Source: an uncultured Bacteroidales bacterium (GTDB lineage: Bacteria > Bacteroidota > Bacteroidia > Bacteroidales > FEN-979). From it: a stretch of DNA of 55,571 nucleotides. The notes below the pieces were generated by a model. It was not told the origin of the DNA. It did not search any database and was given only the letters and a program-made list of their open reading frames with translations. The position numbers and the translations under genes are program-made. The stretch is taken from the NCBI GenBank assembly GCA_903929315.1, contig CAIYUC010000087.1, forward strand, positions 1 through 55,571. The letters are read 5' to 3'. Positions 42,976-53,213 of this stretch are shown piece after piece. Numbering within the stretch: position 1 is the first letter of the stretch; each line of letters opens with the position of its first letter.

Positions 42976-44481
42976 TTATTTTTCAACAATAATCTTCTGG
43001 TTTACAGAAGTGTTGCCAATTGTCAGGTGGCCAATATAGACTCCTTTCCTGATATTATCCAGGTTTATTTCCTCAACATTTTGGCCAACTGTGAAATTCA
43101 ACTGTTTCTCAAATATCTTCTTACCAACCAGATCAAAGACTGTGAATTGGACTGTATTAACCTCTTTAGAATCAACTCTGATAAAGATTTTGCCGGAAGT
43201 AGGGTTTGGATACAATGCAAAAGCAGGAATAGTATTTTCTTCAATGCCGGTAGGATTTAAAATGGTAAAAGACCAGACAGGGCTCCAGGCGGACGTATCC
43301 GCAGTTATTCCTGTACCGGCGAAAGCCCGCATTCTCCAGTAATAAGTTTTAAGTGATTTCAGACTTTTTGTAACCTGGTAATTAACATCCGAGGCTTTGG
43401 GTTTATAGTTTACTATAGGATTACTAAAAGTATTCAGGGAATCCAATTCCAACTGGTATCCTGTGATACCGGTTTGCGCCGTCCATACTAAAAGGGGCCT
43501 GAATGCTATATTTTGAGCATTGTCGGCAGGCGATTTTAAAATCACTGTGCTGTTTACTGAAAAGTGGTAAGTTTGACTCCAGTCTGAAGTATCGGTAAGA
43601 TGACGCGCACGAACCCGCCAATAATAGGAATTACCAAACCTGAGAAATTCAGCTTTAACCACAATTGTATCGGATTCTGATGCATTGACTATGTCAGTAA
43701 AATTCTGATCAAGTGCAATCTGATATTGATAGGCCAGAATACCGGTAATAATGTTCCATTTTAATGTTACATCCAGGGACTGATTAATTACGTTATTTCC
43801 AGGAGATATCAGAATTGGGTTTTTAAGAATCTTAAAATACCAGAGAGTAGTATCCCAGGTACCGGCGCCTCCTGCATGTCTTGGTCTGACTCTCCAATAA
43901 TAAGTAGTATAGAACCGTAGATTCATGTTTTTAAAACTGAATACATTTCCTTTGACTGATCCGCTAACAAGAAGTGCACTGTTAAAATTAGCCGAGGTGT
44001 CAACCTGGTAATCATAATAACTCACACCTGTGATTGTTATGAAGTTGAGAGTGGATTTCCAGGAAATCGCCACATCAGGGGCTTGATTAGAATCGCCGAT
44101 CGCAGGCAGGTCAATGTTAAGGTTATTGAAAATCGAAAAAGATCTGGTGGGTGACCAGGCAGAAGTATTGCCATTGTCAATTGCCCTGACCTTCCAATAA
44201 TAAACCTTACCAAAGAGCAGGTTCTTAGTACGATATCCTGTTAATAAGGTTTGAATTGTATCAAACATCAGGGGGGAATTGAAGTTAGCTGTAGTATCAA
44301 ACGTTAACTCGTATTGTAAACCTGTACTCCCGGTTATGGCATACCATGAGAGCGGAACGTTGGGCATTTGATTAATTGCATTGTCGGCCGGTGATTTTAA
44401 TGCTGGTGTATAAACCAGTTGTTCAGCCATAATGCTAAAAGCAGCACTCAGCAGGAAGAGAGTAAAAATATATCTTTTCAT
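42976..44481 (-). CDS. Secreted repeat protein with T9SS type A sorting domain
   Basis: A 501-residue protein. A signal peptide (MKRYIFTLFLLSAAFSIMAEQ) is followed by four similar units of about 95 residues, each with SPADNAINQMPNVPLSWYAI-like beginnings and YYWRVRARH-like endings, as in fibronectin type III-like domains. The last 80 residues form the sorting domain, with ALYPNPTSGKIFIRV, TVFDLVGKKIF, LDNIRKGVYIGHL and QKIIVEK. T9SS exports it across the outer membrane. It may bind a ligand through its repeats. It is 60 bases after the next gene and is probably co-transcribed. Confidence 0.88.
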   Translation of the reverse strand: MKRYIFTLFLLSAAFSIMAEQLVYTPALKSPADNAINQMPNVPLSWYAITGSTGLQYELTFDTTANFNSPLMFDTIQTLLTGYRTKNLLFGKVYYWKVRAIDNGNTSAWSPTRSFSIFNNLNIDLPAIGDSNQAPDVAISWKSTLNFITITGVSYYDYQVDTSANFNSALLVSGSVKGNVFSFKNMNLRFYTTYYWRVRPRHAGGAGTWDTTLWYFKILKNPILISPGNNVINQSLDVTLKWNIITGILAYQYQIALDQNFTDIVNASESDTIVVKAEFLRFGNSYYWRVRARHLTDTSDWSQTYHFSVNSTVILKSPADNAQNIAFRPLLVWTAQTGITGYQLELDSLNTFSNPIVNYKPKASDVNYQVTKSLKSLKTYYWRMRAFAGTGITADTSAWSPVWSFTILNPTGIEENTIPAFALYPNPTSGKIFIRVDSKEVNTVQFTVFDLVGKKIFEKQLNFTVGQNVEEINLDNIRKGVYIGHLTIGNTSVNQKIIVEK

Positions 44482-44541
44482 ATTTTTTGATTTTATTATA
44501 AGTCTCTTATAATTTTTTAAAAATGAAAGTTATTGAATGCT

Positions 44542-47412
44542 TTAATTAACCTTGACAACTTTAGCATAAGCATTATTGATCCGGACAATATATGTACCTC
44601 TTGGCAGGGAACTGAAATCCATTTTAATGCTGTGTTCTCCCCGTTGTTGTTGGCCAAGGGATAATGTATTTACAACCTTGCCCATCAGATCGTAAACGAC
44701 AGCATTGATTTCAGCAGGTTTTTCAACATTATAGGTGACAGTGACAATATTCTCGAAGGGGTTGGGCTGAACAAACAGCTCATTCCCGGTAACGGGTGCA
44801 ACAGGACTTGGATTTATGCCTAAAGGGATAAAGTAAGTTGTATCCATAAAAAGTCCTCTGCCATAGCTGGAAAGGTAAATGGTTCCAAAATTCTCAACCG
44901 GGTAATAGTTGACGGTTTGCTGTTTGATCATTGTAACCGGAACATCACCTAAACCATTATTGGTTGGACTCCAGAGTGGAGAGGTTACAGTAACATCATC
45001 TGTGGTATAGACGCCGAATTCAGTACCAAGAATTGCTTTTTTGTGATTACTCATTTCCATTACACATGAGTAAACAGGCATATCGGGTAGATTTCCCTGG
45101 ACAAGTCTGAAGGTTGGCAGGGAATCCAGAGCATTCTCAGTCAGATATACGTAATCGGTATTCCCATAATTTCCTAAAGTAATAAGAACGACATTATTAT
45201 CATCCCGGGCAATATCAACGGATGTTACATGCCGTTTTTTAAGGAATGGGTACGAAGTGGAATCAAAGCTCTCGGTTGCTACAATGCATGTTATGCTATT
45301 AATATCAGCGGTAGCTGAATCATGAGCCAATGCAATGTTTGACACCCGGGCCAGGTGTCCTTTCGATGTTCCGGCCCATAAATAATTTAGATCTTTCGAG
45401 ACTGACATACAAGTGACAGGATCAATGGGCGATCCTGCGGCAATTTTTGAAATCTGGAACCATACAGGATCTATAGAAAACTTAAGTGCATCTTTGGTCA
45501 TAAAGATCCCGCTTGCAGTGTTCGCACCTTTTGTGCCATAAATAAAAAACCTTGATTGTACGATATCTTTTACCCTGATACTGTCACCTAATGCGATAGG
45601 TGCAGTGGTAGTATATTTAATCGGAAATTTAGCATTGCTGCTACTGACAATGATTGTAGTGTCTGCTTTAATGGCTTTGACACGTGCTACGTAGGTCACG
45701 GAATCCCGGCTGTTATCAAAATTAAAACTTTCCCAATTATAAATGGGCATATAATTAATCAGTGTACTATTGACACCCCCGGTATAATTGGGGGCAATAC
45801 CTCCAAGGAAAGTCGGGGAAACCGTTACTCCAAGGTCTTCGGAACGATAGAATGGCGGGGTTAATCCGGAAATAGAATAGATAACAGTATTCGGGCTGAT
45901 TAATGACCAGGCACAATTACCACCATTATCAAAGCCAATTTGAGTTGCGTTCATCGGATCATTCGATTGATATGGACCAATGATCTGAGTTCCTATATAA
46001 TATCCGCCTCCCATAACATAATTCTTCAATCGGCCATAAGCGATACTGTTAAATTGCGTAGTGATTAAAAGCTTATTTGACGTTTGGTATAAAACAGAAT
46101 CCGCGCTAATAGTACCAACTGTAACACCTTCATCGTTGGCAATTGCGAACTGGTTGGGATCATTCGGGCGGAACATGATATTATGTTGATATATAGGAAT
46201 ATACTGAGGCAATATTTGTGTAGTCCCTATATAGGGAAAGGATACTTCTTCCCAGCTATAATAACCGGTTTCCTGGTACTTCTTACCCCACCAAATGTCA
46301 ATACCACCCAGCAAAACCTGGTAGGGATCATTGGGGAAAACAGCTATCGAATTTGCATAACAACCAGCGCCCAGAAATGGATCAAATGTCGCATTGGAAG
46401 GAAATATAACATGCCAGGTAATTCCTCTGTCAATAGAACGGTAGACATTTAATAAGCTATATTGAAGATTAAGGAAACTGGCATACAGGATGTTTGGATC
46501 TGAAGGCGCAAAAGCAAATTCTATTCCTCCGACGACGGCGGGAAGAGGCAGAGTGGTATCACTTCTTCCTGTTGAGAGGTTGACAAAATTTGTCACATCA
46601 CCACCGGCAGCTATGTAAGCATTGTTGTCAATGGCAGCAAGGATAGTACCATCAGAGCCTATTTTAACGTCTTTTGCATTACCAGGCAAAACCGTAGTCC
46701 AGTCATCACCGTTGTCAGAGTATTTTAAACCGGTACTGGTGGCAGCAAAAAGGCGGCTGTTTCTGGAATCGCAGGCTAATTTGGTTATATATGCCCAGTC
46801 TGCATTAGTATCATTCGGAGTAGGTTGAGTGGCTGGGATGAGAGTAAATGTTATTCCATCACTCGAGCGATAAAGACCGGTGCCGACATATTTGTCCATG
46901 TTACAATAAGATTCACCTGTCCCGGCATAAATCGTTCCATTTGGTGTTTGTGCAAAGCAGGTAATTCTAAGGACTTCATTGCTTCCCGTATTTTCCTGAT
47001 TCCACGTTAGTCCGTTATTTGTTGATCGCCAGACTCCTCCGGTAACACCACCGGTATAAAGGGTTTCACCATTTGGATCATTTTTATCATAGAGAAGCGC
47101 ACGGGTCCTTCCTGCAACATTATTGGGGCCTAAAGATATCCAGTTCAAATCAAGAGCGGGAGTGCTTTTATTCATGAGCCTGGAGATCTGTTCTTTTGCC
47201 TTTAAAACATCAATAGGATTAATCTTCCCGGTATTCTGGTTACATCTCATTTGATACAGCTGATCATCGGATGATTTACCTGGAAAAGGAATTGTTTTTT
47301 TGATTGTTTTGATGGAACCGGGGTTCTCAGCATAAGATTCGAAAGAAGTGAACAAAAAAGCGAATCCAACAAATAGGGTAAAGAAGCCAAATGGTAAAAT
47401 TCTATTTTTCAT
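44542..47412 (-). CDS. Secreted beta-propeller protein with T9SS type A sorting domain
   Basis: A 956-residue protein. Signal peptide, then repeated BNR/sortilin-like motifs: GGVWRSTNNGLTWNQ, YRSSDGITFTLI, KYSDNGDDWTTV, YRSIDRGITWHVI and YRSEDLGVTVS. These repeats form beta-propeller blades. The C-terminus (FVQPNPFENIVTVTYNV, AVVYDLMGKVVN, FSSLPRGTYIVRINN) is a type A sorting domain. It is exported by T9SS and stays on the surface or in the medium. A Bacteroidota promoter lies upstream at 47507-47536. Enzyme activity is not indicated. Confidence 0.88.
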   Translation of the reverse strand: MKNRILPFGFFTLFVGFAFLFTSFESYAENPGSIKTIKKTIPFPGKSSDDQLYQMRCNQNTGKINPIDVLKAKEQISRLMNKSTPALDLNWISLGPNNVAGRTRALLYDKNDPNGETLYTGGVTGGVWRSTNNGLTWNQENTGSNEVLRITCFAQTPNGTIYAGTGESYCNMDKYVGTGLYRSSDGITFTLIPATQPTPNDTNADWAYITKLACDSRNSRLFAATSTGLKYSDNGDDWTTVLPGNAKDVKIGSDGTILAAIDNNAYIAAGGDVTNFVNLSTGRSDTTLPLPAVVGGIEFAFAPSDPNILYASFLNLQYSLLNVYRSIDRGITWHVIFPSNATFDPFLGAGCYANSIAVFPNDPYQVLLGGIDIWWGKKYQETGYYSWEEVSFPYIGTTQILPQYIPIYQHNIMFRPNDPNQFAIANDEGVTVGTISADSVLYQTSNKLLITTQFNSIAYGRLKNYVMGGGYYIGTQIIGPYQSNDPMNATQIGFDNGGNCAWSLISPNTVIYSISGLTPPFYRSEDLGVTVSPTFLGGIAPNYTGGVNSTLINYMPIYNWESFNFDNSRDSVTYVARVKAIKADTTIIVSSSNAKFPIKYTTTAPIALGDSIRVKDIVQSRFFIYGTKGANTASGIFMTKDALKFSIDPVWFQISKIAAGSPIDPVTCMSVSKDLNYLWAGTSKGHLARVSNIALAHDSATADINSITCIVATESFDSTSYPFLKKRHVTSVDIARDDNNVVLITLGNYGNTDYVYLTENALDSLPTFRLVQGNLPDMPVYSCVMEMSNHKKAILGTEFGVYTTDDVTVTSPLWSPTNNGLGDVPVTMIKQQTVNYYPVENFGTIYLSSYGRGLFMDTTYFIPLGINPSPVAPVTGNELFVQPNPFENIVTVTYNVEKPAEINAVVYDLMGKVVNTLSLGQQQRGEHSIKMDFSSLPRGTYIVRINNAYAKVVKVN

Positions 47413-47506
47413 ATCGTTTGGTTTAATAATGAACAGCTTTTAATGAATAGCAAACGCAGGAAAATCTGTCAAAATGAATGTAATTAGGACATACCAATTC
47501 ATCCAA

Positions 47507-47536
47507 CAAATATAGTTGAAAATCTTTATTCTCCAA
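47507..47536 (-). promoter_or_regulatory. Bacteroidota-type promoter for the beta-propeller gene
   Basis: On the minus strand TTG (47536-47534) is followed by exactly 19 bases and then TATATTTG (47514-47507). This is the full -33/-7 consensus TTG-N19-TAnnTTTG. Transcription would start near 47500, leaving a leader of about 90 bases before the ATG at 47412. Confidence 0.75.
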
Positions 47537-47552
47537 AAAAAAAATCAGAAAT

Positions 47553-48308
47553 TTAGATTCTCTCTATTGATGAAGAAGGTAACCACCCGATACTTCCATT
47601 TGCAATTTTAATTTCAAACCAATTCCCGATTTGGTCCATCAATTGAACTTTGGTTCCTTCATGCAGAACAAACAGGTCAATACTTTTATCATCCGGAGAG
47701 CTTTTAATGGTTACGGTAGGAGCAAAAATTATTGCTTCGGTCTGGTTTTTCAGATTACGAAAATCCTGATAAGCAAACAGGAAACAGAATAGGGACAAAA
47801 AAAAGAGAATGATCCCAAGCCAAAATCCTAATTTCCTGATAAATAATACCCTGGAGATCACATAAAAAGCTGCAAGGACCAGGGTTAAAGCAAACCCTAT
47901 GATTCCGGCTTTTGCCCAGGTATCAACTGAGAATTGTCTTGTCATTGACGTATACCAACGACGGTAAAACAGGTCAGGTATCGGTTCTATTTTATCGGCT
48001 ATCTTGCTGTTGGCGACCTTCAGATTATATTCAATGTCTTCATTACCCGGGTTCAACTTTTTAGCTCTTTCGTAAAACAGGATTGCGGAGGTAAAATCAT
48101 TCATCTTATAGAAAACGTTCCCGATGTTATAATACAAGTCAGCCGATTCATAGCCATCTTTGAGGATTTGTCTGTATAATTCCAATGCATTTGTATATAA
48201 ACCGTCACTATATGCTTTATTTGCTTTGGTAATGGTAAGCCTGTAATCCATCGCAAACAGATTGACGGTAAGGAACAAAAAACTGAAGATGACAAAGAGT
48301 TTTTTCAT
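47553..48308 (-). CDS. batE: BatE: TPR and SH3-like domain protein
   Basis: A 251-residue protein. A signal peptide (MKKLFVIFSFLFLTVNLFAM) precedes two or three TPR units (ADLYYNIGNVFYKMNDFTSAILFYERAKKLNP), then two membrane helices (residues about 130-185) and a C-terminal SH3-like domain (VLHEGTKVQLMDQIGNWFEIKIANGSIGWLP). This is the BatE layout. It ends the Bat operon; its neighbour batD is 15 bases upstream. It probably lies in the inner membrane with the SH3 domain in the periplasm. Confidence 0.88.
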   Translation of the reverse strand: MKKLFVIFSFLFLTVNLFAMDYRLTITKANKAYSDGLYTNALELYRQILKDGYESADLYYNIGNVFYKMNDFTSAILFYERAKKLNPGNEDIEYNLKVANSKIADKIEPIPDLFYRRWYTSMTRQFSVDTWAKAGIIGFALTLVLAAFYVISRVLFIRKLGFWLGIILFFLSLFCFLFAYQDFRNLKNQTEAIIFAPTVTIKSSPDDKSIDLFVLHEGTKVQLMDQIGNWFEIKIANGSIGWLPSSSIERI

Positions 48309-48323
48309 AGGTCTATCCCATTG

Positions 48324-50204
48324 TTACCGGAGTTCTCTTTCATTTTTGGAAATAACATTCAAGGCTTCGTTATATATCTTTTCCATCATCATTGACTTCT
48401 CCCCAGGTGCAAATCGCGCAAATTCCGTATTGTTAAGTGTACTTTTAAATTGATCTATTATTTCTTCCCTCACATTTTTATTGATAAGCGCTTCGGAAAC
48501 AGAATCCATCGACAACTCTGCAAGTGGTATGCTGAATTTATCGCTCAAATAACCCCAAAGGGCTTGTGAAATGTCTTCATAAAACTCTTCTTCCTTATTT
48601 GCCTTCAAAGAATCATGCGCTTTTTTTAACCTCCTTTTTGCCACTTTTGTTGCTTTCTTGTTTCTCATTAACATCGCATTACTATGCCTGGCAACTTGAT
48701 GTTTCCAATAAGCCACCAGCAAAATAAAAAGAAGGAGTGGAATCAGTATTAGAAGATAAAAAGGCAAAGAACCAAAGAAAAGAGAGCCTAGTATATGAAG
48801 CTGCATAGGCTGGTTTTTAATGAAGTGAATATCGCTCCCGATATATTTGATATCTTCTTTTGTCTGACCGGAATAAGTCACCACTGATTGTTCCCCGTTT
48901 CCTTTCTCTACTTCAATAGAATATGCGGGACTGGCGAGACTTATATATTTTTTTTTAGTCAAATCATAATAGGAAAACGTGATGGGTTTGATGGAAAACT
49001 TCCCCGGTTTCCTTGGAATAACGAGATATTCAAATGTCTGGCTACCATTGATACCATTGGCGGTGGTTTTAATATCACTGGTAACTTTCGGGTCATAGGA
49101 ATCAAAATCCGGAGGGAATGTTACATTCATTTTATCAATAAGTTGAATATTCCCTTCTCCGGTTACAGTGCACTTTAAATTTAATGGTTCGTTTGCATTT
49201 AACCGGGTTTTATCGAGTTCTGTCTTAAATGAAAAAACCCCCACAGCGCCACTGAAATCTGAAGGTTTATCATTGGTTGGGAGGGGCCGGACATTGATTA
49301 TTACAGGATTAGACTTCAATGATTTTTCAACTGATGCCATCGAATTGTTGAAAAACGGGTCATTGAAGAAATCATCAAAAAAGGGATCTCCTGTTTTCTG
49401 CTTTGATTGTCGTTTAATCTGAGCTACGCATTCAACTTCCAAAGGATCTACAATAAGTTTACCGCTTTTTAGCGGGAAAAGAGCAATCTTGCGAATATCA
49501 GCAACAACATATTGTTGTCCATCGATAGTTTGATTGTATTGATTGAATTTTTCATTTTCCTTGGAAAGACTTTGGGACCAAAATCCAGGAAAGGAGGATA
49601 TTTTATTAATCGTGATTTGCTGGATAGGAACTTTCGTATAAATTTTATAGGTAATCACAATTCCTTCCCCTTGCAAAGGACTGGCATTACTGATGAAGGC
49701 CTTTAAAAAAACATCATTGGATCCGGCTTGAACACTGCCCGGATTTTGTCTGGAACCCCCGGATGGGGGATATGGATTTTGAACAGGGGGCTGATTTTGC
49801 AATTGTCCTCCGCCAGAATTCCTGACGACTTTGATCGTTAAGGAATTTGATTGATAGACTTTATGATCAACAGTAACAGAAGCTTTTGGTATCTCAAAAG
49901 TACCTTCTTTTACTGCCTGAATCAGATAGACAAAGGTGTATATTATGGACATGGATGTCCGGCCATTGACAGAACGTATGCTCGAAGTGGTGGATGTATT
50001 CGGGCCTGATAAAAGGTTGAAATTGTTTAAGGCAGGGCCTTTGAATTGTTGGCCTTGTGCATTAATAGTATAAGTCAGCGTAAAAGTTTCTCCTATAACC
50101 ACATCCGGTTTAGCTGTCCCTGTAAATTCAATATCCTGTGCACTTCCTGACCAACAAGTGAAGAAGATCAAAACCAGTAAAACTGTTATTCCTTTAATTG
50201 ACAT
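48324..50204 (-). CDS. batD: BatD: oxygen-tolerance protein
   Basis: About 626 residues from ATG 50204 (a GTG-like frame six codons upstream is less likely). It has a signal peptide (ISSKGITVLLVLIFF-like), several immunoglobulin-like beta domains (FTGTAKPDVVIGETFTLTYTINAQG; SNDVFLKAFISNASPLQGEGIVITYKIYT; FKTELDKTRLNANEPLNLKC), a membrane helix near residue 465 and a cytoplasmic helical tail (RLKKAHDSLKANKEEEFYEDISQALWGYLSDKF). This is standard BatD. It works with the VWA proteins BatA and BatB at the inner membrane. Confidence 0.92.
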   Translation of the reverse strand: MSIKGITVLLVLIFFTCWSGSAQDIEFTGTAKPDVVIGETFTLTYTINAQGQQFKGPALNNFNLLSGPNTSTTSSIRSVNGRTSMSIIYTFVYLIQAVKEGTFEIPKASVTVDHKVYQSNSLTIKVVRNSGGGQLQNQPPVQNPYPPSGGSRQNPGSVQAGSNDVFLKAFISNASPLQGEGIVITYKIYTKVPIQQITINKISSFPGFWSQSLSKENEKFNQYNQTIDGQQYVVADIRKIALFPLKSGKLIVDPLEVECVAQIKRQSKQKTGDPFFDDFFNDPFFNNSMASVEKSLKSNPVIINVRPLPTNDKPSDFSGAVGVFSFKTELDKTRLNANEPLNLKCTVTGEGNIQLIDKMNVTFPPDFDSYDPKVTSDIKTTANGINGSQTFEYLVIPRKPGKFSIKPITFSYYDLTKKKYISLASPAYSIEVEKGNGEQSVVTYSGQTKEDIKYIGSDIHFIKNQPMQLHILGSLFFGSLPFYLLILIPLLLFILLVAYWKHQVARHSNAMLMRNKKATKVAKRRLKKAHDSLKANKEEEFYEDISQALWGYLSDKFSIPLAELSMDSVSEALINKNVREEIIDQFKSTLNNTEFARFAPGEKSMMMEKIYNEALNVISKNERELR

Positions 50205-50281
50205 ATGATCAAAACCTGACAATTTCTCTATTCCCTGTAAAATTTTTTTTTCAAGCTTATTCCTTCGCTATCATTAGTGAT

Positions 50282-51043
50282 TTACCAATCCTTCTCTATA
50301 ACGATTTGTTGATGGTTCTTGTTTTTCTCCTTATTAAGCTTTACAAGCGTTTTCTTTTCATTATTCTTCAAGGCTTCCAGCATCCGTTCAGCATCTTCTT
50401 TGGTAATCTTTTTATTTTGATCCTGTTGGCTTTTATTCTGGGACTGGTCTTTATTTTGCTGATCCTTATTCTGATCTTGTTTATCTTTTTTATCCTGCTG
50501 GTCTTTATTCTGTTTGTTCTTATCCTTTTGGTTCTGCTTCTCTTGTTGTTTCCTAAGCATCATTCTCGCATATTCCAAATTATATTTTGTATCCTTGTCC
50601 GAAGGGTTGTTTAGCAAGGAATTTTCGTAAGCCTTGATACTTTTATCGTATTGTTTTGACTCAATGAAGGAATTCCCAAGATTATGCAGTGCATTTGCTT
50701 TTGTTTTCTGATCAATTTTCGAATCGGAAAGCGCACCAAAAATTTTTGATGATTCATCATAGTTTTTCTGTTTGTATATGGCTGTACCCAGGTTAAACTG
50801 ACCTCGCGTGGATTCATTATTTACTTCAAGCGCTTTCCTGTAATCCATTTCAGCATCTTTGTAATTTCCTTGTTCATAGAGCTTGTTCCCTTGTCGTAAA
50901 AGTTTGTTTTCCTTTTGAGCAAAAGATAAGGACGGGAGGATAACCAGGAAAAATGCAGCCATTATTATTTTTGATAAAACGGCTGTGCCCGAAACACGCA
51001 GGGAAATTGATGAAAAAACAAGTTGTTTAGTTAAAATATTCAT
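50282..51043 (-). CDS. batC: BatC: TPR protein with a low-complexity charged linker
   Basis: A 253-residue protein. Start is uncertain: M at residue 28 (50962) would give a cleaner signal peptide (MAAFFLVILPSLSFAQ). Three TPR units follow (NKLLRQGNKLYEQGNYKDAEMDYRKALEVN, AIYKQKNYDESSKIFGAL, SFIESKQYDKSIKAYENSLLNNP). The C-terminal part has a K/Q/N/D-only linker (residues about 160-205, repeating QNKDQQDKKDKQ) and ends with KITKEDAERMLEALKNNEK. This matches BatC. The linker DNA is itself repetitive. Confidence 0.86.
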   Translation of the reverse strand: MNILTKQLVFSSISLRVSGTAVLSKIIMAAFFLVILPSLSFAQKENKLLRQGNKLYEQGNYKDAEMDYRKALEVNNESTRGQFNLGTAIYKQKNYDESSKIFGALSDSKIDQKTKANALHNLGNSFIESKQYDKSIKAYENSLLNNPSDKDTKYNLEYARMMLRKQQEKQNQKDKNKQNKDQQDKKDKQDQNKDQQNKDQSQNKSQQDQNKKITKEDAERMLEALKNNEKKTLVKLNKEKNKNHQQIVIEKDW

Positions 51044-51051
51044 TGTTATTG

Positions 51052-52089
51052 TTATAATAGCTGCTGTTCAAATGGTTTGAATTTTTTAAACCACCGGTTC
51101 TTTTTATCAAACAGAAGAAGTTCAAATATAAGGAAAATCAAGCTAACAGCGATAAAATATTGAAAACGGTCTTCGTAGTCTGAAAATTGTTTTGTTTCAA
51201 TCTCGGATTTCTGTATCTTATTAATATCATCAAAAATTTTATTCAATCCGGTAGTTGCATTATTTGCCCTGACATACATACCGTTTCCGGCGGTAGCGAT
51301 TTTTTGAAGGATAGATTCATCAAGCTTGCTTATAATAATTGTACCATCCTTATCCTTTTTATAACCAATCTGGATATCTCCGTTATAGATAGGTATGGGA
51401 GCTCCTTCCGCCAATCCCATGCCAATGGTATAAATGGTTATTCCATTTTTTTTGGCTGATTCAACTTGCTCAAGAACACCCCCCTGGTGATCCTCCCCAT
51501 CCGTGATTATGATAATAGCCTTGTTATGATTGCTTTGTCCGAAGGAATTGGCAGCGCTCTCAATGGCATCTCCGATGGCTGTTCCCTGGACCGGCACGCT
51601 ATGTGTATTTACGGCAGATAACAGCAGTTTGGCAGCTGTATAATCGGTGGTAATGGGTAATTGAGTATATGCTTTACCTGCGAATATGATAATACCTATA
51701 CGATCTCCTTCCAACCTGTCAATCAACTTGGAAATATCCTGCTTTGCCCTTTCGAGCCTGCTTGGCTTGATATCTTGTGCCAGCATGCTGTTTGATACAT
51801 CCAAGGCAAGGATCAGGTCAATTCCTTTCCTGTGAACTTTTTCGAGCCTTGAACCTGTTTGAGGTTCTGCCAATGCCAGCACCAGAAAAGAATATGAAAG
51901 CATAAGGAGGACGAATTTAAATATCAGTTTCCCGTTGGAATAATCCGGCATAAGTTGCATGACCAGCAATCTATCCCCAAACAGGTTAATTTTCCGTTTT
52001 CTCCATAAAAGGAAAAGAACCAGTATTCCCACGAAAACAGGAATGATCAGGAATAAGTAGAAATAATATGTATGTGCAAACCTGAACAT
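51052..52089 (-). CDS. batB: BatB: membrane VWA-domain protein
   Basis: A 345-residue protein: two N-terminal membrane helices (about 8-30 and 56-76), a VWA domain with MIDAS residues in LALDVSNSMLAQD, further TDGEDHQGG, and a C-terminal membrane helix (YFIAVSLIFLIFELLLF). It has the length of Bat-type VWA proteins. The gap to batA is 49 bases. Bat proteins were linked to aerotolerance in Bacteroides fragilis; the molecular role is not settled. Confidence 0.92.
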   Translation of the reverse strand: MFRFAHTYYFYLFLIIPVFVGILVLFLLWRKRKINLFGDRLLVMQLMPDYSNGKLIFKFVLLMLSYSFLVLALAEPQTGSRLEKVHRKGIDLILALDVSNSMLAQDIKPSRLERAKQDISKLIDRLEGDRIGIIIFAGKAYTQLPITTDYTAAKLLLSAVNTHSVPVQGTAIGDAIESAANSFGQSNHNKAIIIITDGEDHQGGVLEQVESAKKNGITIYTIGMGLAEGAPIPIYNGDIQIGYKKDKDGTIIISKLDESILQKIATAGNGMYVRANNATTGLNKIFDDINKIQKSEIETKQFSDYEDRFQYFIAVSLIFLIFELLLFDKKNRWFKKFKPFEQQLL

Positions 52090-52138
52090 ATATAAAGTCA
52101 GCCATTAAATTCCGGAATGACTCATTGGTTTTAACATT

Positions 52139-53134
52139 TTATGGTATATTCCGGAAATAAATATTTCGTAAAAGAAACTCAAAAGCAATCATCGCAATGG
52201 CAATAATTGCCAGAAACGCATATTCCTCTTTCTTCCTTTTGAAAATGGTCACATCGATTTTTGATTTCTCCATTTTATCAATTTTCTGGTAAATCTGATG
52301 AAGTGTTGCATTATTTGTAGCCCGGAAATACTGACCATCCGTTAACTGAGCTACTTTTTTCAGTAATTCCTCATCGATTTCCACTTTAATATTCTGGTAT
52401 TGGATCCCATATGGAGTCTGAACAGGATAAGGAGCCATTCCATTTGTACCGACTCCGACGGTATAGATACGAACTCCGTATAGTTTGGCTATTTCGGCGG
52501 CAGAAAGGGGATCCAATGAACCCATGTTATTCACACCATCCGTCAATAATATAATCACTTTGCTCACTGCCTGGCTATTACGCAAATGGTTAACGGCCGT
52601 TGCTAACCCATCTCCAATCGCCGTCCCATCTTCAATCATCCCCATTTTGACATCTTTAAACAAGTTCTTTAATACAGCATGATCTGAAGTAAGCGGACAC
52701 AGGGAAAATGCTTCCCCGCTGAATATCACCAGTCCGATCCGGTCATTGGGTCTCCCGTTAATGAATTCCGTCGCAACATCCTTTGCTGCTTCGATCCTGT
52801 TGGGTTTGAAATCTTCTGATAGCATGCTTCCTGATATATCCACGGTAAGTACAATGTCAATCCCTTCAATTGAAATATCCTGTCTGCTTAAACTTGACTG
52901 GGGTCTTGCAAGAATAACGATCAATAACGATATAGCAAGCAGTCTTAAGACATACAATCCGTGATACAAAACCAGACGGATACTCTGTCCAATTCCTTCA
53001 AAGCCTTCTGAAGAGGACAAAATAACATCGGCATTATTTTTCTTAAACCGGTAATAGTACCATACCCCAAATAAAGGAATCAGCAACAGAAAGAATAAAT
53101 AGTGCGGTTGAGCAAATGTTATTCCCTTAATCAT
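52139..53134 (-). CDS. batA: BatA: membrane VWA-domain protein
   Basis: A 331-residue protein with the same plan as BatB: N-terminal helices, VWA domain with MIDAS DISGSMLSED in VLTVDISGSM, later LTDGVNNMGS, and a C-terminal membrane helix (FLAIIAIAMIAFEFLLR). BatA and BatB are tandem paralogues. Confidence 0.92.
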   Translation of the reverse strand: MIKGITFAQPHYLFFLLLIPLFGVWYYYRFKKNNADVILSSSEGFEGIGQSIRLVLYHGLYVLRLLAISLLIVILARPQSSLSRQDISIEGIDIVLTVDISGSMLSEDFKPNRIEAAKDVATEFINGRPNDRIGLVIFSGEAFSLCPLTSDHAVLKNLFKDVKMGMIEDGTAIGDGLATAVNHLRNSQAVSKVIILLTDGVNNMGSLDPLSAAEIAKLYGVRIYTVGVGTNGMAPYPVQTPYGIQYQNIKVEIDEELLKKVAQLTDGQYFRATNNATLHQIYQKIDKMEKSKIDVTIFKRKKEEYAFLAIIAIAMIAFEFLLRNIYFRNIP

Positions 53135-53213
53135 CTCCGTGAATCAAAAATCAAATGTCCTTATATATTATATATCCTTTAAAGGTTTTCACCTCAACAA
53201 TAACCATAGAAAA

